From the NCBI GenBank assembly GCA_019636335.1, contig JAHBXR010000015.1:1-64000 (forward strand): a stretch of DNA of 64,000 nucleotides, given 5' to 3'. This stretch comes from Pirellulales bacterium (GTDB lineage Bacteria > Planctomycetota > Planctomycetia > Pirellulales > JAEUIK01). Shown here piece after piece: positions 44,482-56,800 of the stretch (position 1 is the stretch's first letter; each line of letters opens with the position of its first letter). The notes beneath the pieces were generated by a model. The model saw only the letters and a list, made by a program, of their open reading frames with translations. It did not search any database and had not been told where the DNA came from. Made by a program: the position numbers and the translations under genes.

Positions 44482-44502
44482 CTCGCGCGTTCCGCGCGCG
44501 AG
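44482..44502. terminator. Hairpin between convergent genes
   Basis: CTCGCGCG (44482-44489) pairs perfectly with CGCGCGAG (44495-44502) over TTCCG, in the 100-bp gap between the convergent DUF5989 and cyclophilin genes. It could serve both. Confidence 0.5.
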
Positions 44503-44533
44503 TTGATATGGACGCCCACAGCGTCGAAGCGGC

Positions 44534-46150
44534 CTACTTGCCGGCCCGCTGTTGATTGAGCAGTTCGCCGGCGCGGTTGATATACCCCTGCGCCTCGGTG
44601 TCCTTGGGATTGACCTCGAGGGCCTGCTCGAACATCTCGATCGCCTGGCGGAAACGCCGTTCCGTCATGAGCACAATCCCCAATCCCTTCATGGCCTGTC
44701 CGTCGGTGGGGCGCAGCTTCAGCACTTTCTCGAAGTTCAGCTTGGCATTGGTCGAGTCCCCCGCCTTGGCGTAGGCCATCGCCAGGTACAAGTGCGGGTC
44801 GGGCTCGCGCGGCGCCATCCGTGCCGCGCGGCTCAAGTGGGGAATCGCCTCGGCCGCTCGTCCACGTTCGAGCTGCAGCACCCCCATGCGATAGCGCAGG
44901 TTGTACCACCAGGGGGCCACTTCGAGCCCCTCGGCGAGGAGTCTTTCCGCCTCGTCGTAATTGCCTTCGCGCAGCAGCACCACGGCCTCCGCCTCTTTAG
45001 CCTTGCCGATGTCGTAGGTCGTAACGGGTACGTACTCGTGGGGGCGGCGGCGCTCGACCTTCGTATCGAGAATGCGATCTCGCGCGAAGTCTTTCGAGGT
45101 GGTGTCGGGATCCGCCCGCTTCAGCCGTTCGACGACGTCCATGCCGCTAAGGACGCGGCCGAAGACCGGGTTGTTCGCTTCCGAGTGGTTAACGCCGCTC
45201 GAAGCGAGCGAGATGAAGAACAGCGATCCACATCGCCCGCGGCCGGCATTGGCCATCGAGATCGTTCCCCGCATGGCGGCGCGGCGATCGTCGCGGTCGG
45301 TTTCGCACAAGATTTCATGTCCAGGACCACCCGTGCCACGATTCAGTGGACAGCCGGCGACTGCCGCGAAGTTGTTCTGCACGCGAAAGAATTCGAGACC
45401 GTTATAGAACTTGCGATCGACGAGCCCGATGAAGTTCGCCACGGCGTTGGGGGCCTGATCCTCGTACAGTTCGAGGACGATGTCCCCCTTGGTGGTTGTG
45501 ATGGTGACGCGCGGCAGGTTATCGGCCGCGGCCTCCGCTTCGCGCAGCTTCGTCTCTCGCGCGAGCTTTTCGCGCCATTCGGGAATGCTGTCGTGACGCG
45601 ATTTCGCGTCGTTGCTCAAATCGCCCAGCTTGGCGGCCTCGGCGAAGAACTTCTCCGCATCGTCCAGGGCGCCCAGCTCGAAGCAGGCGATCCCCGCCTG
45701 CTCGTAGAGCTTGGCATCGGGCTTGCCATGTTCAATCATGGCCTTGGCCATGCGTACGACGAGCTCGTATCGATCGGCCGCGAGCGTGTGCTCGATCATG
45801 ATGGTCAAGTAGCGAGCGGCCTCGGCGTGGTCGGGATCCGCCTCATAGGCCGTCACGGTCGAGTCGGCAAATCGCTGCAGCAGTTGATTGCCCTGCTCGA
45901 GCAGCGTGTCGTAGGCCAGCACGGCTTCGTTCTTCTGATCGGGCGGGCAGTTGTTGACCCGGAACCGCGCCTTATCCAACTCAAGCGCGAATTGAGCCCA
46001 TTCCGTGCGAATCGATTCGAACTGCTCGGCGGGACTGGAGTTCTCGACCGTCTTCGGAGCATCTTGCCCGAGGACCGGATAGGTCGCCGACAGCGAGAAC
46101 AAGAGTAAACACAACCCGAACTTTATGGGCATCGTAAAAAACCTTGTCAT
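44534..46150 (-). CDS. Secreted TPR-cyclophilin (peptidyl-prolyl isomerase)
   Basis: A 538-aa exported protein from the ATG at 46150 (GGGGGG upstream). A signal peptide (MPIKFGLCLLLFSLSATYPV, then LGQD) is followed by about 180 residues of TPR-like helices (YLTIMIEHTLAADRYELVVR, AGIACFELGALDDAEKFFAE). The cyclophilin domain at about 215-375 has VTITTTKGDIVLELYEDQAP, NAVANFIGLVDRKFYNGLEF, FRVQNNF, GSLFFISLASSG and NPVFGRVLSGMDVVERLK. More TPRs close the protein (EAIPHLSRAARMAPREPDPH, FRQAIEMFEQALEVNPKDTE). It should fold secreted proteins and bind partners via TPRs. Confidence 0.9.
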   Translation of the reverse strand: MTRFFTMPIKFGLCLLLFSLSATYPVLGQDAPKTVENSSPAEQFESIRTEWAQFALELDKARFRVNNCPPDQKNEAVLAYDTLLEQGNQLLQRFADSTVTAYEADPDHAEAARYLTIMIEHTLAADRYELVVRMAKAMIEHGKPDAKLYEQAGIACFELGALDDAEKFFAEAAKLGDLSNDAKSRHDSIPEWREKLARETKLREAEAAADNLPRVTITTTKGDIVLELYEDQAPNAVANFIGLVDRKFYNGLEFFRVQNNFAAVAGCPLNRGTGGPGHEILCETDRDDRRAAMRGTISMANAGRGRCGSLFFISLASSGVNHSEANNPVFGRVLSGMDVVERLKRADPDTTSKDFARDRILDTKVERRRPHEYVPVTTYDIGKAKEAEAVVLLREGNYDEAERLLAEGLEVAPWWYNLRYRMGVLQLERGRAAEAIPHLSRAARMAPREPDPHLYLAMAYAKAGDSTNAKLNFEKVLKLRPTDGQAMKGLGIVLMTERRFRQAIEMFEQALEVNPKDTEAQGYINRAGELLNQQRAGK

Positions 46151-46553
46151 GCCGGACGGCCCCCCATGATGCGCGAACTGATCGCGCCCACCTCCCACGC
46201 GTGGCCCGGCCTCGATCCGAACCGAGGGCGCTGCTGGTGGCCCGCAGCATGGAGCTGGATTCTGGACCGCAGTCAGACACGCGTCTGCCACGGCCTCCAC
46301 GCCTGTCCGACGAACGCCGGCATGCGCGAAAGACCCTCGTCCCAAAGGCCTGAACCCATATTACAGCAAACTTCGAAAACGGCGAGCAAGTTTTCGGTCG
46401 CGTTAAAACCACTAATCCGATCTTAACGACCTTGTGGCCAAAGACTTCCATTCCCACCTGGCGATGTGTGCGAGTTCGTCGCGGGGCGAACTTGCCTTGC
46501 CAGAGGAGCGCAAGCAGAATGGCCAGCATCGTCCCTTCTTGAGCAAGGTAGTA
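46151..46553. other. Divergent gap before the GNAT gene
   Basis: This gap lies between the divergent cyclophilin and GNAT genes. The GNAT frame stays open back to 46434 (GTG) without a domain, so part of the gap could be translated. A GGCCCCCC tract lies next to the cyclophilin start; no clear promoter boxes were recognised. Confidence 0.35.
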
Positions 46554-47519
46554 ATGGCAAAGCTCGTCTCCCTACGCGACAACCTGAACACGCTCGAACG
46601 ACTGCTGGCCGAGCATTTGCCCTGGACCCCGTTCGACTACGTGCCCGGCATCTCCCGGCAGGGAGACCGAGAACTGGCGGCTGCCGACCTGACGAGTTCC
46701 AAGGCCCCGGAAAACGATTTTCGCTTCGAGGGAGCGGCGGACGACGGTTCGCCCGTGGCGTTGCTCGCCGAATGTCTCCCCTGGGACAGCGAGTTCTTTG
46801 GCTACGGCGTGGGCCGCATCCACGGCGTCTTTCCGCTGGCGGCCCCGCTGGTTCGGCCAGGCTTCGATTACCATCGCGTCTTTGGCAAGCTGCTCAAGCG
46901 TTTGCGGAAAGAGGGGCTCCGTTACGTTACCGTCCAGGTAGACCCGCGCGATCTCGCCTTGCTACGGGCCGTCGGAGAGGCAGGCTTCACCCTCATCGAG
47001 ACACGCTATCTGCACTGCGGTCCCGTCATCGAACCCGTGTTGGGCGAACGACTTCCCATCCGCCGGGCCACGGAAGAAGACATTCCCAGCCTGGCCCGCG
47101 CCGCCAGCCAAATGATAAACCCTTACGACCGCTTTCATGCCGATCCGCTGATCGATCCCGCGGACGCTGCGCGGCTGATGGAACGCTGGGTGGCCGAATC
47201 GGTCGCCGGCCGCATGGCCGACATCACGATCGTGCCCGACGTGCCAGAGCCGGGCGCCTTCGTCACGTATCGTTACCACCGCGACAAGTGGGACCGCTGG
47301 AAGCTGAACGTCGTCCAGGGGGTATTGTCGGCCGTATCCCCCGAGTTCGTCGGTTGGCTGGGCTGGCTCGGTCCCGAGGTGGCCTATCACCTCCATCGCC
47401 TGGGAGTCCAGTTCGCCTGCGGCAGTACGCAGGTGACGAATAATTCGATCATCTGGTTGGCGCAGGATGGGGGGAGCCGCTTCGGCAAATGTCTCCACAC
47501 CTTCCGGATTTCTCTCTGA
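46554..47519 (+). CDS. GNAT-family acetyltransferase (WecD-like)
   Basis: A 321-aa protein from the ATG at 46554, which has CAAGGTAG just upstream (GTG 46434 would add 40 residues). An N-terminal domain with LAECLPWDSEFFGYGVGRIH resembles WecD, the dTDP-fucosamine acetyltransferase, and the C-terminal GNAT domain (LPIRRATEEDIPSLARAAS ... QVTNNSIIWLAQDGGSRFGK) would bind acetyl-CoA. Substrates in this family are often amino sugars. It is the last gene before the polyketide synthase, 290 bp away and in the same direction. Confidence 0.72.
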   Translation: MAKLVSLRDNLNTLERLLAEHLPWTPFDYVPGISRQGDRELAAADLTSSKAPENDFRFEGAADDGSPVALLAECLPWDSEFFGYGVGRIHGVFPLAAPLVRPGFDYHRVFGKLLKRLRKEGLRYVTVQVDPRDLALLRAVGEAGFTLIETRYLHCGPVIEPVLGERLPIRRATEEDIPSLARAASQMINPYDRFHADPLIDPADAARLMERWVAESVAGRMADITIVPDVPEPGAFVTYRYHRDKWDRWKLNVVQGVLSAVSPEFVGWLGWLGPEVAYHLHRLGVQFACGSTQVTNNSIIWLAQDGGSRFGKCLHTFRISL

Positions 47520-47809
47520 GCGGCGATGCTGGTTGGGGCGGTCAGCCGGTCCGTTTTCTTGCCTAGTCGATTTTTTCTATCGACCGACCGGATTAGCGGT
47601 TACGATTAAGTTGTCTCGTCGTGCGCTGCTTCTCGGTTGGGCTATCGACCGCCCAACGCCAGGCTCCTGGCGGCGGTCGAGCGGGGAAGCTTTTGCGCAC
47701 ACGGATCGTCGTGCGACTGTGCCGGATCGAGGGTACCGGCCCGGAATGTCCCCAGTCGTAAGACGTGCCCCCATCACGTCAGATCGACACACTTCGCGAT
47801 AGACACTTG
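47520..47809. promoter_or_regulatory. Region upstream of the polyketide synthase
   Basis: This 290-bp gap holds no gene and is less GC-rich near its start (CGATTTTTTCTATCGA, then GATTAGCGGTTACGATTAAG). It probably contains the promoter of the giant gene. No clear Shine-Dalgarno precedes the ATG at 47810, and an in-frame ATG lies at 47828. Confidence 0.4.
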
Positions 47810-50800
47810 ATGACCCACGTCGATCCTATGGACCGGCCGCGGACGTTGGCCGATGCGCTCGATCGAGCGGCGCGCGATCCTCGTGGCGTCGGTCTCGTAT
47901 TCGCCTCGGCGGAGACGAGCGATCGCCGGATGCCGTACGACGAACTGCGCGCCGCGGCCCAGCAGCTTCTAGCCGGTCTTGCCGCGGCCGGAGTGCGACG
48001 GGGCGATCGGCTCCTGCTTCAGTTGAGCGAGCCGGCCGATCTGCTACCCATGGTCTGGGCCTGCCTGCTGGGGGGGATCGTCCCCGCTCCCGTCCCCTTG
48101 GCGCCGGTGAATGCCACAGCCGGCGCGAAGTCGCCGCAGCGAGCCGCCTGGCGCCTGCTGGGGAGACCCCCAGTCGTAACCATCGCGGAGCACGCCCCGC
48201 AAGTGGCGCGCGCCCTGCAAGAGGAATCATCTCAGGCGTCTCCCTCGCTCCTCGACTTTGCCAACTTGCGCGAACTGCACCACGTGGCGTCCGCATCGTA
48301 CGAGGCAACGCCACATGCCATGCATCCCGATGACGTGGCACTCGTCCTCTTCACTTCGGGGAGCACGGGGGGCGTGAAAGGTGTCCCCCTGCGACACCGC
48401 CATCTGCTGGCCATGACGCAAGGCACCATCGCCGCCAACGGCTTCACGCCAGACGACGTCACGCTCAACTGGCTCCCCCTCGACCACGTGGGGGCCATTT
48501 CGTTCCTGCACCTGATGCCGGTCGTGCTTGGTGCCGAGCAGGTACATGGATCGACCTCGCGCGTGCTGCAAGAGCCGCTGGCTTGGTTGGAATGGCTCGA
48601 TCGTTTCCGCGCCTCGATTGCCTGGGCGCCGAACTTCGCCTTCCGTCGCATCCTCGATCGCGCGAACGAGATCGGGGCGCGTCCGCGCCCCTTCGACCTG
48701 GCGAAGCTGCGATTTCTCGTCAGCGCGGGTGAAACGGTCGTGCCCGAGACGGTACGCCGCTTTGCCGACCTGCTCGCCCAATATGGTCTCCCCGCCGACG
48801 CGATTCGTCCCGCGTTTGGCATGACCGAGACCTGCTCGGGCGTTACCTGGGGCGAACGCTTCGAGGTCGTCGCGTCCGACGATGGTCGCGAGGCCGTTTC
48901 GCTCGGGCCGGCGATTCCCGGCGCCGCTCTGCGCATCGTTGACGATGCCGATCGTCCTCTGCCTGAAGGGAGCGTGGGGCACTTGCAGTTGAGCGGCGCG
49001 TCGGTCTTCGATGGCTACTTGCCATCGGAAACGACGCCGGCATCGTCCCCCTTCACGCCCGACGGCTGGTTCCGCACGGGGGACATGGGCTTTCTCGCTA
49101 CAGGTCGATTGGCGCTCGTAGGACGCGCCAAGGACGACATCATCGTCCACGGCGTTCACTACGCGGCCGCCGATATCGAAGCCGTCGTCGAATCGCTCGC
49201 CGGAGTGCAAACCAGCTTCACGGCTGCCTGCGCCGTGCGTCCCGCCGGTCGCGATACCGAGGCCGTGGCGATCTTCTATGCCCGCGATCCGGATGCCCAC
49301 CTCGACGCGGCCTCGCTTGCCGCGCAGATTCGGCAACAAGTGCGAACACGCGTCGGCGTGTGGCCCGAGTTCGTGCTCGAGCTGCCGGCCGAGGAGATTC
49401 CCAAGACGTCGATCGGCAAGATTCAGCGTCCACGGCTGCGCGCGCGCTTCGAAGCGGGCGAATTCGCTCCCCTGCTGGCATCCGCGGCAGCGCCGCGGCA
49501 GGTCGTCTCGCAAGAGATAGCGCGTGGCGGCGCCGATTCGGTGCCGCGCCGGTTGGCGGCCCTATGTGCCGAGGTTTTCGGCGTGGCCGAAGTCGCCGCC
49601 GACACCAGCTTCTTCGAACTCGGCGGAACTTCGCTGCAACTGGCCGATCTCGAAGCCCGGCTCCGCGAGTGGCTGGCGGTCGAAGTCTCGGCCGCGGAAT
49701 TGCTCGCTCATCCCAACGTCAACGCGCTGGCCCGACTGGTGCGCGAGCGCTTGCCGCGCCTTGCCGACACTCTGCCGGAAGCAGGACACACGTCAGACGA
49801 TCCGGCAGCGACCGGCCGAATCGCATCACAGGGATCGGACCAGCGCATCGCCGTCATCGGCATGTCGGTGCGATTCCCCGGCGCTCCTTCCGTCGAGGAA
49901 TTCTGGAACAACCTGCGTCAAGGGATCGAGTCGATTCGTCGTCTCTCGCCCGGCGAGCTGCGTGCCGCCGGCGTGCCGGAAGAACGGCTCGCCGATCCCC
50001 ATTTCGTCCCGGCGGTGCCTTGGATCGATGGCATCGATCGCTTCGATGCCGACCTGTTCGGCTATAGCGAGCGTGAAGCGGCCGAGATCGATCCGCAGCA
50101 GCGTCTCTTTCTACGCGGGGCCTGGGAAGCGCTCGAAGCGGCGGGCTACGCGGCGGGCGAATCTCCGCTCAATGCCGGTGTCTTTGCCAGTGCCGGGGTG
50201 AACCTCTATCAAGAGGCGACGCAGCCGCCGACGGGACTCGACTCCGACTTCGAACAACGCCTGATTGCCGGCGCCGTCGATTTCATTGCCACGCGCACCA
50301 GCTACAAGCTCAATCTCAGCGGGCCAAGCGTCGGCGTGCAGACCGCTTGCTCGAGCAGTCTCGTCGCGGTCCACCTGGCGTGCCAGAGTCTGCTCGCAGA
50401 TGAGTGCGAACTGGCGCTCGCCGGGGCGTCGTCTCTCTGGACGCTTACTCCCACGGGCTACACGTGGCACGAGGGGGGGCTCGCTTCGTCCGATGGCCAT
50501 TGCCGCCCCTTCGAGGCGGATGCCAAGGGCATGGTCTTTGGCAATGGCGTCGGCGTCGTGGTGCTCAAGCGATTCGATCGCGCCGTGGCCGATGGCGATA
50601 CGATCCACGCCGTGATTCTCGGCTCGGCGATCAACAACGACGCCGCCGCCAAGGCCGGCTTTGCCGCCACGGGGCTCGACGGACAAACCGCCGCTGCACG
50701 AGCGGCGCTCGACAAGGCCCGTGTCTCGCCCGACTCGATCTCGCTCGTCGAATGCCACGGCACGGGCACGCCGCTGGGCGATGCGATCGAGTTTGCCGCG

Positions 50801-53800
50801 CTGGCGGCCGCATTTCGCCACTCGACTGCGCGACGCAACTACTGTGCGATCGGTTCGGTGAAGGCGAATGTCGGGCATCTCAGCGTCGCCAGCGGTATCG
50901 CTGGTTTCATCAAGGCCGTACTTGCCCTCGAGCATGGTGTCATTCCTGGGATGCCGGGATACCGCTCGCCGAATCCTTACCTGCAGCTTGCCGAATCTCC
51001 CTTCGTGCTCGCCGCTGAAGCGCGCGCGTGGCCGGCGACCGACGGTCCGCGCCGGGCCTTGGTGAGCTCCTTGGGCCTGGGGGGGACGAACGCCCACGTC
51101 GTGCTCGAAGCCGCTGCGGAAACGTCGTCTACCCCACCGTCGTCAACGCGAGGTGGCGTGTACGCGTTGCCGATTTCCGCTCGAACGGACGCAGCACTGT
51201 GCGAGCTCGCGGCGCAACTGGCCGATCATCTCGAACATCATGCGGAGCTCGATCTGGCCGAGGTGGCCTTCACGCTACAGATGGGTCGCCGACTGCTCGA
51301 GCAACGCGCGGTTGTCGTCGCAACTGATCGAGACGACGCCGTGCGGCAGCTTCGCGCGCTCTCGACAACCGACGAGAAGAGTCGTCGCCGACGTCCCCTG
51401 GCTCCGTCGCCTGCCTTCGCGATTTCGGGAACGCTTCTCGCGCACGACGCGTTCGCCGAACTCACGGCAACAGAGCCCGCCTTCCGCGCGGCGGTCGACG
51501 AATGTCTTGAGGTGAGGCCGGGCGACTGGCAGTCGCTGGCCGATGCCGAGCCCCATTGCCGTGCGTTCGTCACGCAGTATGCCCTGGCGCGGTTCTGGCA
51601 AGCCTGGGGCTTGGAGCCCGCGGCGCTCGTGGCCGATGGCGTGGGAGAGCTGGCCGCCGCCTGCCTGGCAGGAGTGATGTCACTCGAGACGGCGCTGCAA
51701 TTGCTCGTGCGGCGAGAGCAGCCCAGCACATCGCAACTTCGTCCACCGGCGATCCCCTTCTTTTCGCACACGACGCGCACGTGGCTCGACCGACTCTCCG
51801 CCACACGCCCCGAGCACTGGCTGACGGTGGCCAACCGGGAATTGGCCGAAGCGTCGGCCGAGGCGTCCGTGCTCGACGAAGATCACATTTTGTTGACGAT
51901 CGCGCCCGACCTGGCGGTGCCGTTGCCGCCGGGCGTCCAGTTGCGCACCAAACTGGGCCAGCTCTGGTCGGCCGGTGTCAATGTCGATTGGAACCGCTGC
52001 GGATCACCCGGTCGCCGGCGGCGCGTCCCCTTGCCGACGTATCCCTTCCAGGAACGCAGCTACTGGCTTCCGAGCCGCTCGCCCAGCGCTCCGCCGCGAA
52101 CCTTGCCGCCGACGCACGCCGCGATCAAGACGGTCGAGCACGCTATGCCGCCAGTGTCGGCCGTCGACCTCAGCACCGTGCGCGGGCTCCGTCAGCAGAT
52201 CGCCGACGAGCTCGCGCACGTCATGCAACGCCCGACGCGCGAGATCGATCCCGTACGCAACTTCCTCGATCTGGGGCTCACGTCGCGCGGCGCGACTCAA
52301 CTTGCGCAGACGTTGAGCGATCGATTGGGCCTGGCCATCGATCCGACCTTGCTGCTCGTGCATTCGACGGTCGAACGGCTGGCACAGCATCTCGCCGTCC
52401 AAACCGCCCCTGCACCGCAGAGCGTCCACACAAGTACGATTGAACTCACCAACGAGACGAGCGAGTCTGGGCACCCCATCCCGCAGCCGGACGCGACTAC
52501 ACATCGCGGCGCCGAGCCCTCTGGCGATTTTCCCATCGCCATCATTGGTCTCGGGTGTCGCCTGCCGGGCGCCAAGCATCCCGGCGAGTTTTGGGAGCTC
52601 TTGCGGAACGGTCGCGAGGGCGTGGGCTCGCTCGCCGACGAGCGGCGCGCCGATCTGGGCTTGTCGACCACGTCCGAGATCGATGCATGCCTCGTGCGAG
52701 GCGGGTTCCTCGATCGCGTGGCCGAGTTCGATGCTCCCTTCTTCGGCTTCTCGGGGCGCGAAACGCGGCACCTCGATCCCCAGCAGCGACTCTTCCTCGA
52801 GATCGCCTGGGAGACCATCGAGCAGGCGGGATACTCTCCCGAGGAGTTGGCCCGATCGCGAACCGGAGTCTTTGCCGGCGCCACATCGGTCGACTACCTG
52901 CGCCACCTCGACCGCGCCGGCGCCCAGCGCGAGGCGCACGTCGCCACGGGCAATACGTTGGCGATGATCGCCAACCGCGTTTCCTACCTGTTCGACTTCC
53001 ACGGTCCCAGCATCACGGTCGACACGGCCTGTTCGGCCTCGTTGCTGGCCGTGCATCTCGCCTGCCAGAGTCTCCGCTCGGGCGAGTCGGAGCTTGCGCT
53101 GGCCGGCGGGGTGAATCTGATCCTGAATGCCGACAGCACCGTGGCCTTGGCTGCGGCCGGCATGCTCGCGCCGGGGGGCGCGTGTCGCACCTTCAGCGCC
53201 GACGCCGATGGCTACGTGCGTGGCGAAGGGGCCGCCGCCGTGCTGCTCAAGCCTCTCGAGCGGGCGATCGCCGATGGCGACACCATCTGGGGCGTGATCC
53301 GCGGCAGTGCCACGAATCACGACGGCCATACCAAGGGTGGTTTCACGGCACCGAGCGTGGCGGCGCAGCGCGATTTGTTGATCGCCGCTTACCGCGCTGC
53401 CGGCCTTTCGCCCGCGGCGGTCTCGTGCCTCGAAGCGCACGGCACCGGCACCGAACTCGGCGATCCGATCGAGCTCGCCGCGCTGGCCGAGGCCTTCCAG
53501 GCAGCCGGCGCCGCGACGGCCTCGATCGCTCTCGGCTCGGTGAAGACGAATCTGGGGCATCTCGAAGCGGCGGCGGGAATTGCCGGCCTTCTGAAGCTGG
53601 TGCTCGCGCTCCACCACCGCGAGCTTCCACCCAGCCTGCGCATCGCCGCACCCAACGCGCACATCGACTTTACACGCCTGCCGTTCTACGTGAACGATCG
53701 CCTGCGCCCCTGGTTGGCCGAGACGCCGCGCCGCGCGGGAGTCAGCTCCTTTGGAGCCGGTGGCGCCAACGTTCACGTGGTGTTGGAAGAAGCGCCCGAG

Positions 53801-56800
53801 CTCGTCTCGCGCGGCAGGCCGACCGACGAACCCTGCCTGTTCCTGCTTTCTGCCGCGACAGCCACCGCGCTGGCCGAGCAAACGTTGCAGCTACGCGACT
53901 ATCTCAGCAGCCCCTCTGCGGCCGATCCCCCTGTGGCCGAATTGGCCGAGCTGTGCGATACGCTCGGCCGGGGTCGCACGCAGATGCCCCATCGCCTGGC
54001 GATCGTGGCTCGGCATCGCGACGAGCTCTGTGCCAAGCTCTGGGCACTCGCGCAGTGGGATTCTCGCCATGCAATGCAGAGCATGCTCGTCTACGCGGGC
54101 GAACCGCGCGACGAACGCTCCTTGGTCGAGCATTGGCAGCATCGACTGCAACCGGTGCTGGAGCGACTTTCTCCCGCTGCGCTCGCGCGCCTGGCGGCGG
54201 CCTGTCATGGCCGCGTGTACGAAGAGTCGTGCGCGGGCTGGATCGAAGCACGGCTCGCCAAGAGCTCTCCGCCTGCCGAGGGCCAAACGCTTGCCGAACG
54301 TGAGGGTGTCGCACTGCTAGCCGCCGCCGCGGAAATGTTCTGTGCCGGCATCGCCGTGCGTTATGAGGCGCTCTTCGACCGTCCGCTGAGCCGGCGCGTG
54401 CCGCTGCCGACCTACCCCTTCGAGCGTCGCAGGTATTGGATGGATCTACCGGCCGGCACAACGCGTGAGATCGTGCCGACATCCATGCCGGTGGCGGAGC
54501 CCGAGATCGAATCCCCCGCTGCGCGCGAACAGGCTTCGGCGGATGTGACGGCATCTGACCTGCCGGCGGAGCTTCGCTCGCTTTGCGTCGAGCTGCTGGC
54601 CGAGATGCTCGAAGTGTCAGCGTCCCAGATCGACGTGAACCGTCCCTTCGTCGAGTTGGGCGTCACCTCGCTGCTGGCGGTCGAGCTGGCGCTCGATCTG
54701 GGGCAGCGCACCGGTCGCCCGTTGCCGACGCGACTGCTGTTCGACTACTCGACGGTCGAAAAGCTCGTAGCCGGCCTGATCGACGAACATCGCGTGACGG
54801 GGATTGGTCGCGACCGTACGAGCGCGGCCCCCCCCACGATCGCCGGCGCCGCGCCGCCCCAACACGCCGTTCGGCACGACACGCGCCCGAGCGTGGCAGC
54901 ATCGCCAGCGTCATCAGCGGACGCACCGCATCCGTTCGACCCGCGCCATGCGGTCGCCATTGTGGGCCTGGCCGGACGATTTCCCCGGGCCGAGACGCTG
55001 GCCGAGTTCTGGAACAACCTGGCCGAGGGGCGCGACGCGGTTGGTCCCATTCCAAAACAAGATTGGCTCGCCGCGCGCGACGTGCCGGCCACGCCGTGTG
55101 GTCCGCTCGATGCCATGTTGCCGCAGGGCGCCTTCCTCGATCGTGTCGACCTGTTCGATGCGGCCTTCTTCCACATCGCCCCGCGCGAAGCGCGGCTCAT
55201 GGATCCGCAGCAACGAATCATGCTCGAAGTGGCCTGGGAGGCCTTCGAGTCGGCCGGCTATGTCGGGCCGCGGATCGAGCCACTTTCGGTCGGCGTGTTC
55301 ATCGGCACCGAGCCGGGTCAGTACCTCGAACGGCTGCACCAGGAAGGTTCGGCCAGCCAGGGGCACGCCGGCACCGGCAACGCCACCACGATGATCGCCA
55401 ATCGCATCTCCTACTTCTTCGATTTGCGCGGGCCTTGCCTGTCGATCGATACCGCCTGCTCCTCGTCGCTGGTCGCCCTGCATCTGGCCGTACAGAGCCT
55501 GCGGCAGGGAGAGTGCGATCTGGCCCTGGTCGGCGGCGCGCACGCGGGACTGGCCGAGACGCACCATCGCATGCTCGAGCAGTTGGGCGCGCTTTCGCCC
55601 AGTGGCCGCTGCCGCACCTTCGACCGTCAGGCCGATGGCTACATCCTGGGCGAGGGGGTCGGCGCGGTGCTGCTCAAGCGGCTCGATCGCGCCTTGGCCG
55701 AGGGCGATCCGATTCATGGCGTGTTGCTCGGCACGGCGGTCAATCATGGTGGGCAATCCTCGGGGCTCACCGTGCCGAATCGTGCGGCGCAGCAGCGCGT
55801 CATTCGTGCCGCCCTCGACGACGCGCGCGTGCGGGCCGGCGAACTGAGCTACGTCGAGGCGCACGGTACCGGCACGGCGCTGGGCGATCCGATCGAAGTG
55901 GCCGCGCTCGCCGAGGTCTTCGCGGCGGATACCGCGGAGCGGCAGTTCTGCGCCATCGGTTCGGTCAAATCGAACATCGGGCACCTCGAGGCGGCTGCCG
56001 GTATGGCGGGGCTCATCAAGGTGCTGCTGGCGATGCGGGCCGAGCAGCTCCCCCCCACGCTGCACTACCACGCAGCCAATCCGGCCATCGACTTTGCGGC
56101 CACGCCCTTCTATCCCGTCGTCTCCGCACAGGCATGGCCCCGCGGTTCGCGGCCGCGCATGGCCGGCGTCAGCGCGTTCGGCATTGGCGGAACGAATGCT
56201 CATGCGGTCATCGCCGAGTGCCCCCCGAGCGCGCAGCCAGCCGCCGATCGAGCGGCAAACGGCGGCGAACAGTTGCTCGTGTTGTCCGCACGCTCGAGCT
56301 CGGCTTTGCGCCGCATGGCGTTGAATCTGGCCGATGATCTCGCCGCCCACGAGGACGCTACCCTCGCCGACGTGGCCTATACGCTGGCCGTGGGCCGTCG
56401 AGCGTTTGCCGAGCGACTGGCAATGATCGTGTCGACGCGCGACGAGGCCATCGCCCGTCTGCGCGAATTCGCTGCTTCCCCGGCGCTGTCCTCCGAGCGG
56501 CAGCGCTGGTGGCACGGCCGTGCCAAGGCACAGGGGGCAACGTCTCGCGATGCCGCGTCGGGCGATTCGCTCGTTTCGCTGGCAGAAGCCTTTGTACGGG
56601 GCGAGGCGATCGTCTCCGCCTTCGCGGCGTCCGCGTCCGGACGCCTCGTGTCGCTGCCGACCTATCCCTTCGAGCGCGAACGCTACTGGATTGCCAGCTT
56701 CGCGCATGAAACGCCAGAATCCAAACAACCCCTACCGCCGCGCGACGAAACGCGCGACGTGACTGCACCCCCCAGGTTATTGCCCGCCGAACGCCGCTTG

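Noticed and set aside
52004-53881. Minus-strand frame of 625 codons inside the PKS
   Set aside because: It overlaps KS2 and ACP2, which carry complete catalytic motifs on the plus strand; the antisense frame has no domain.
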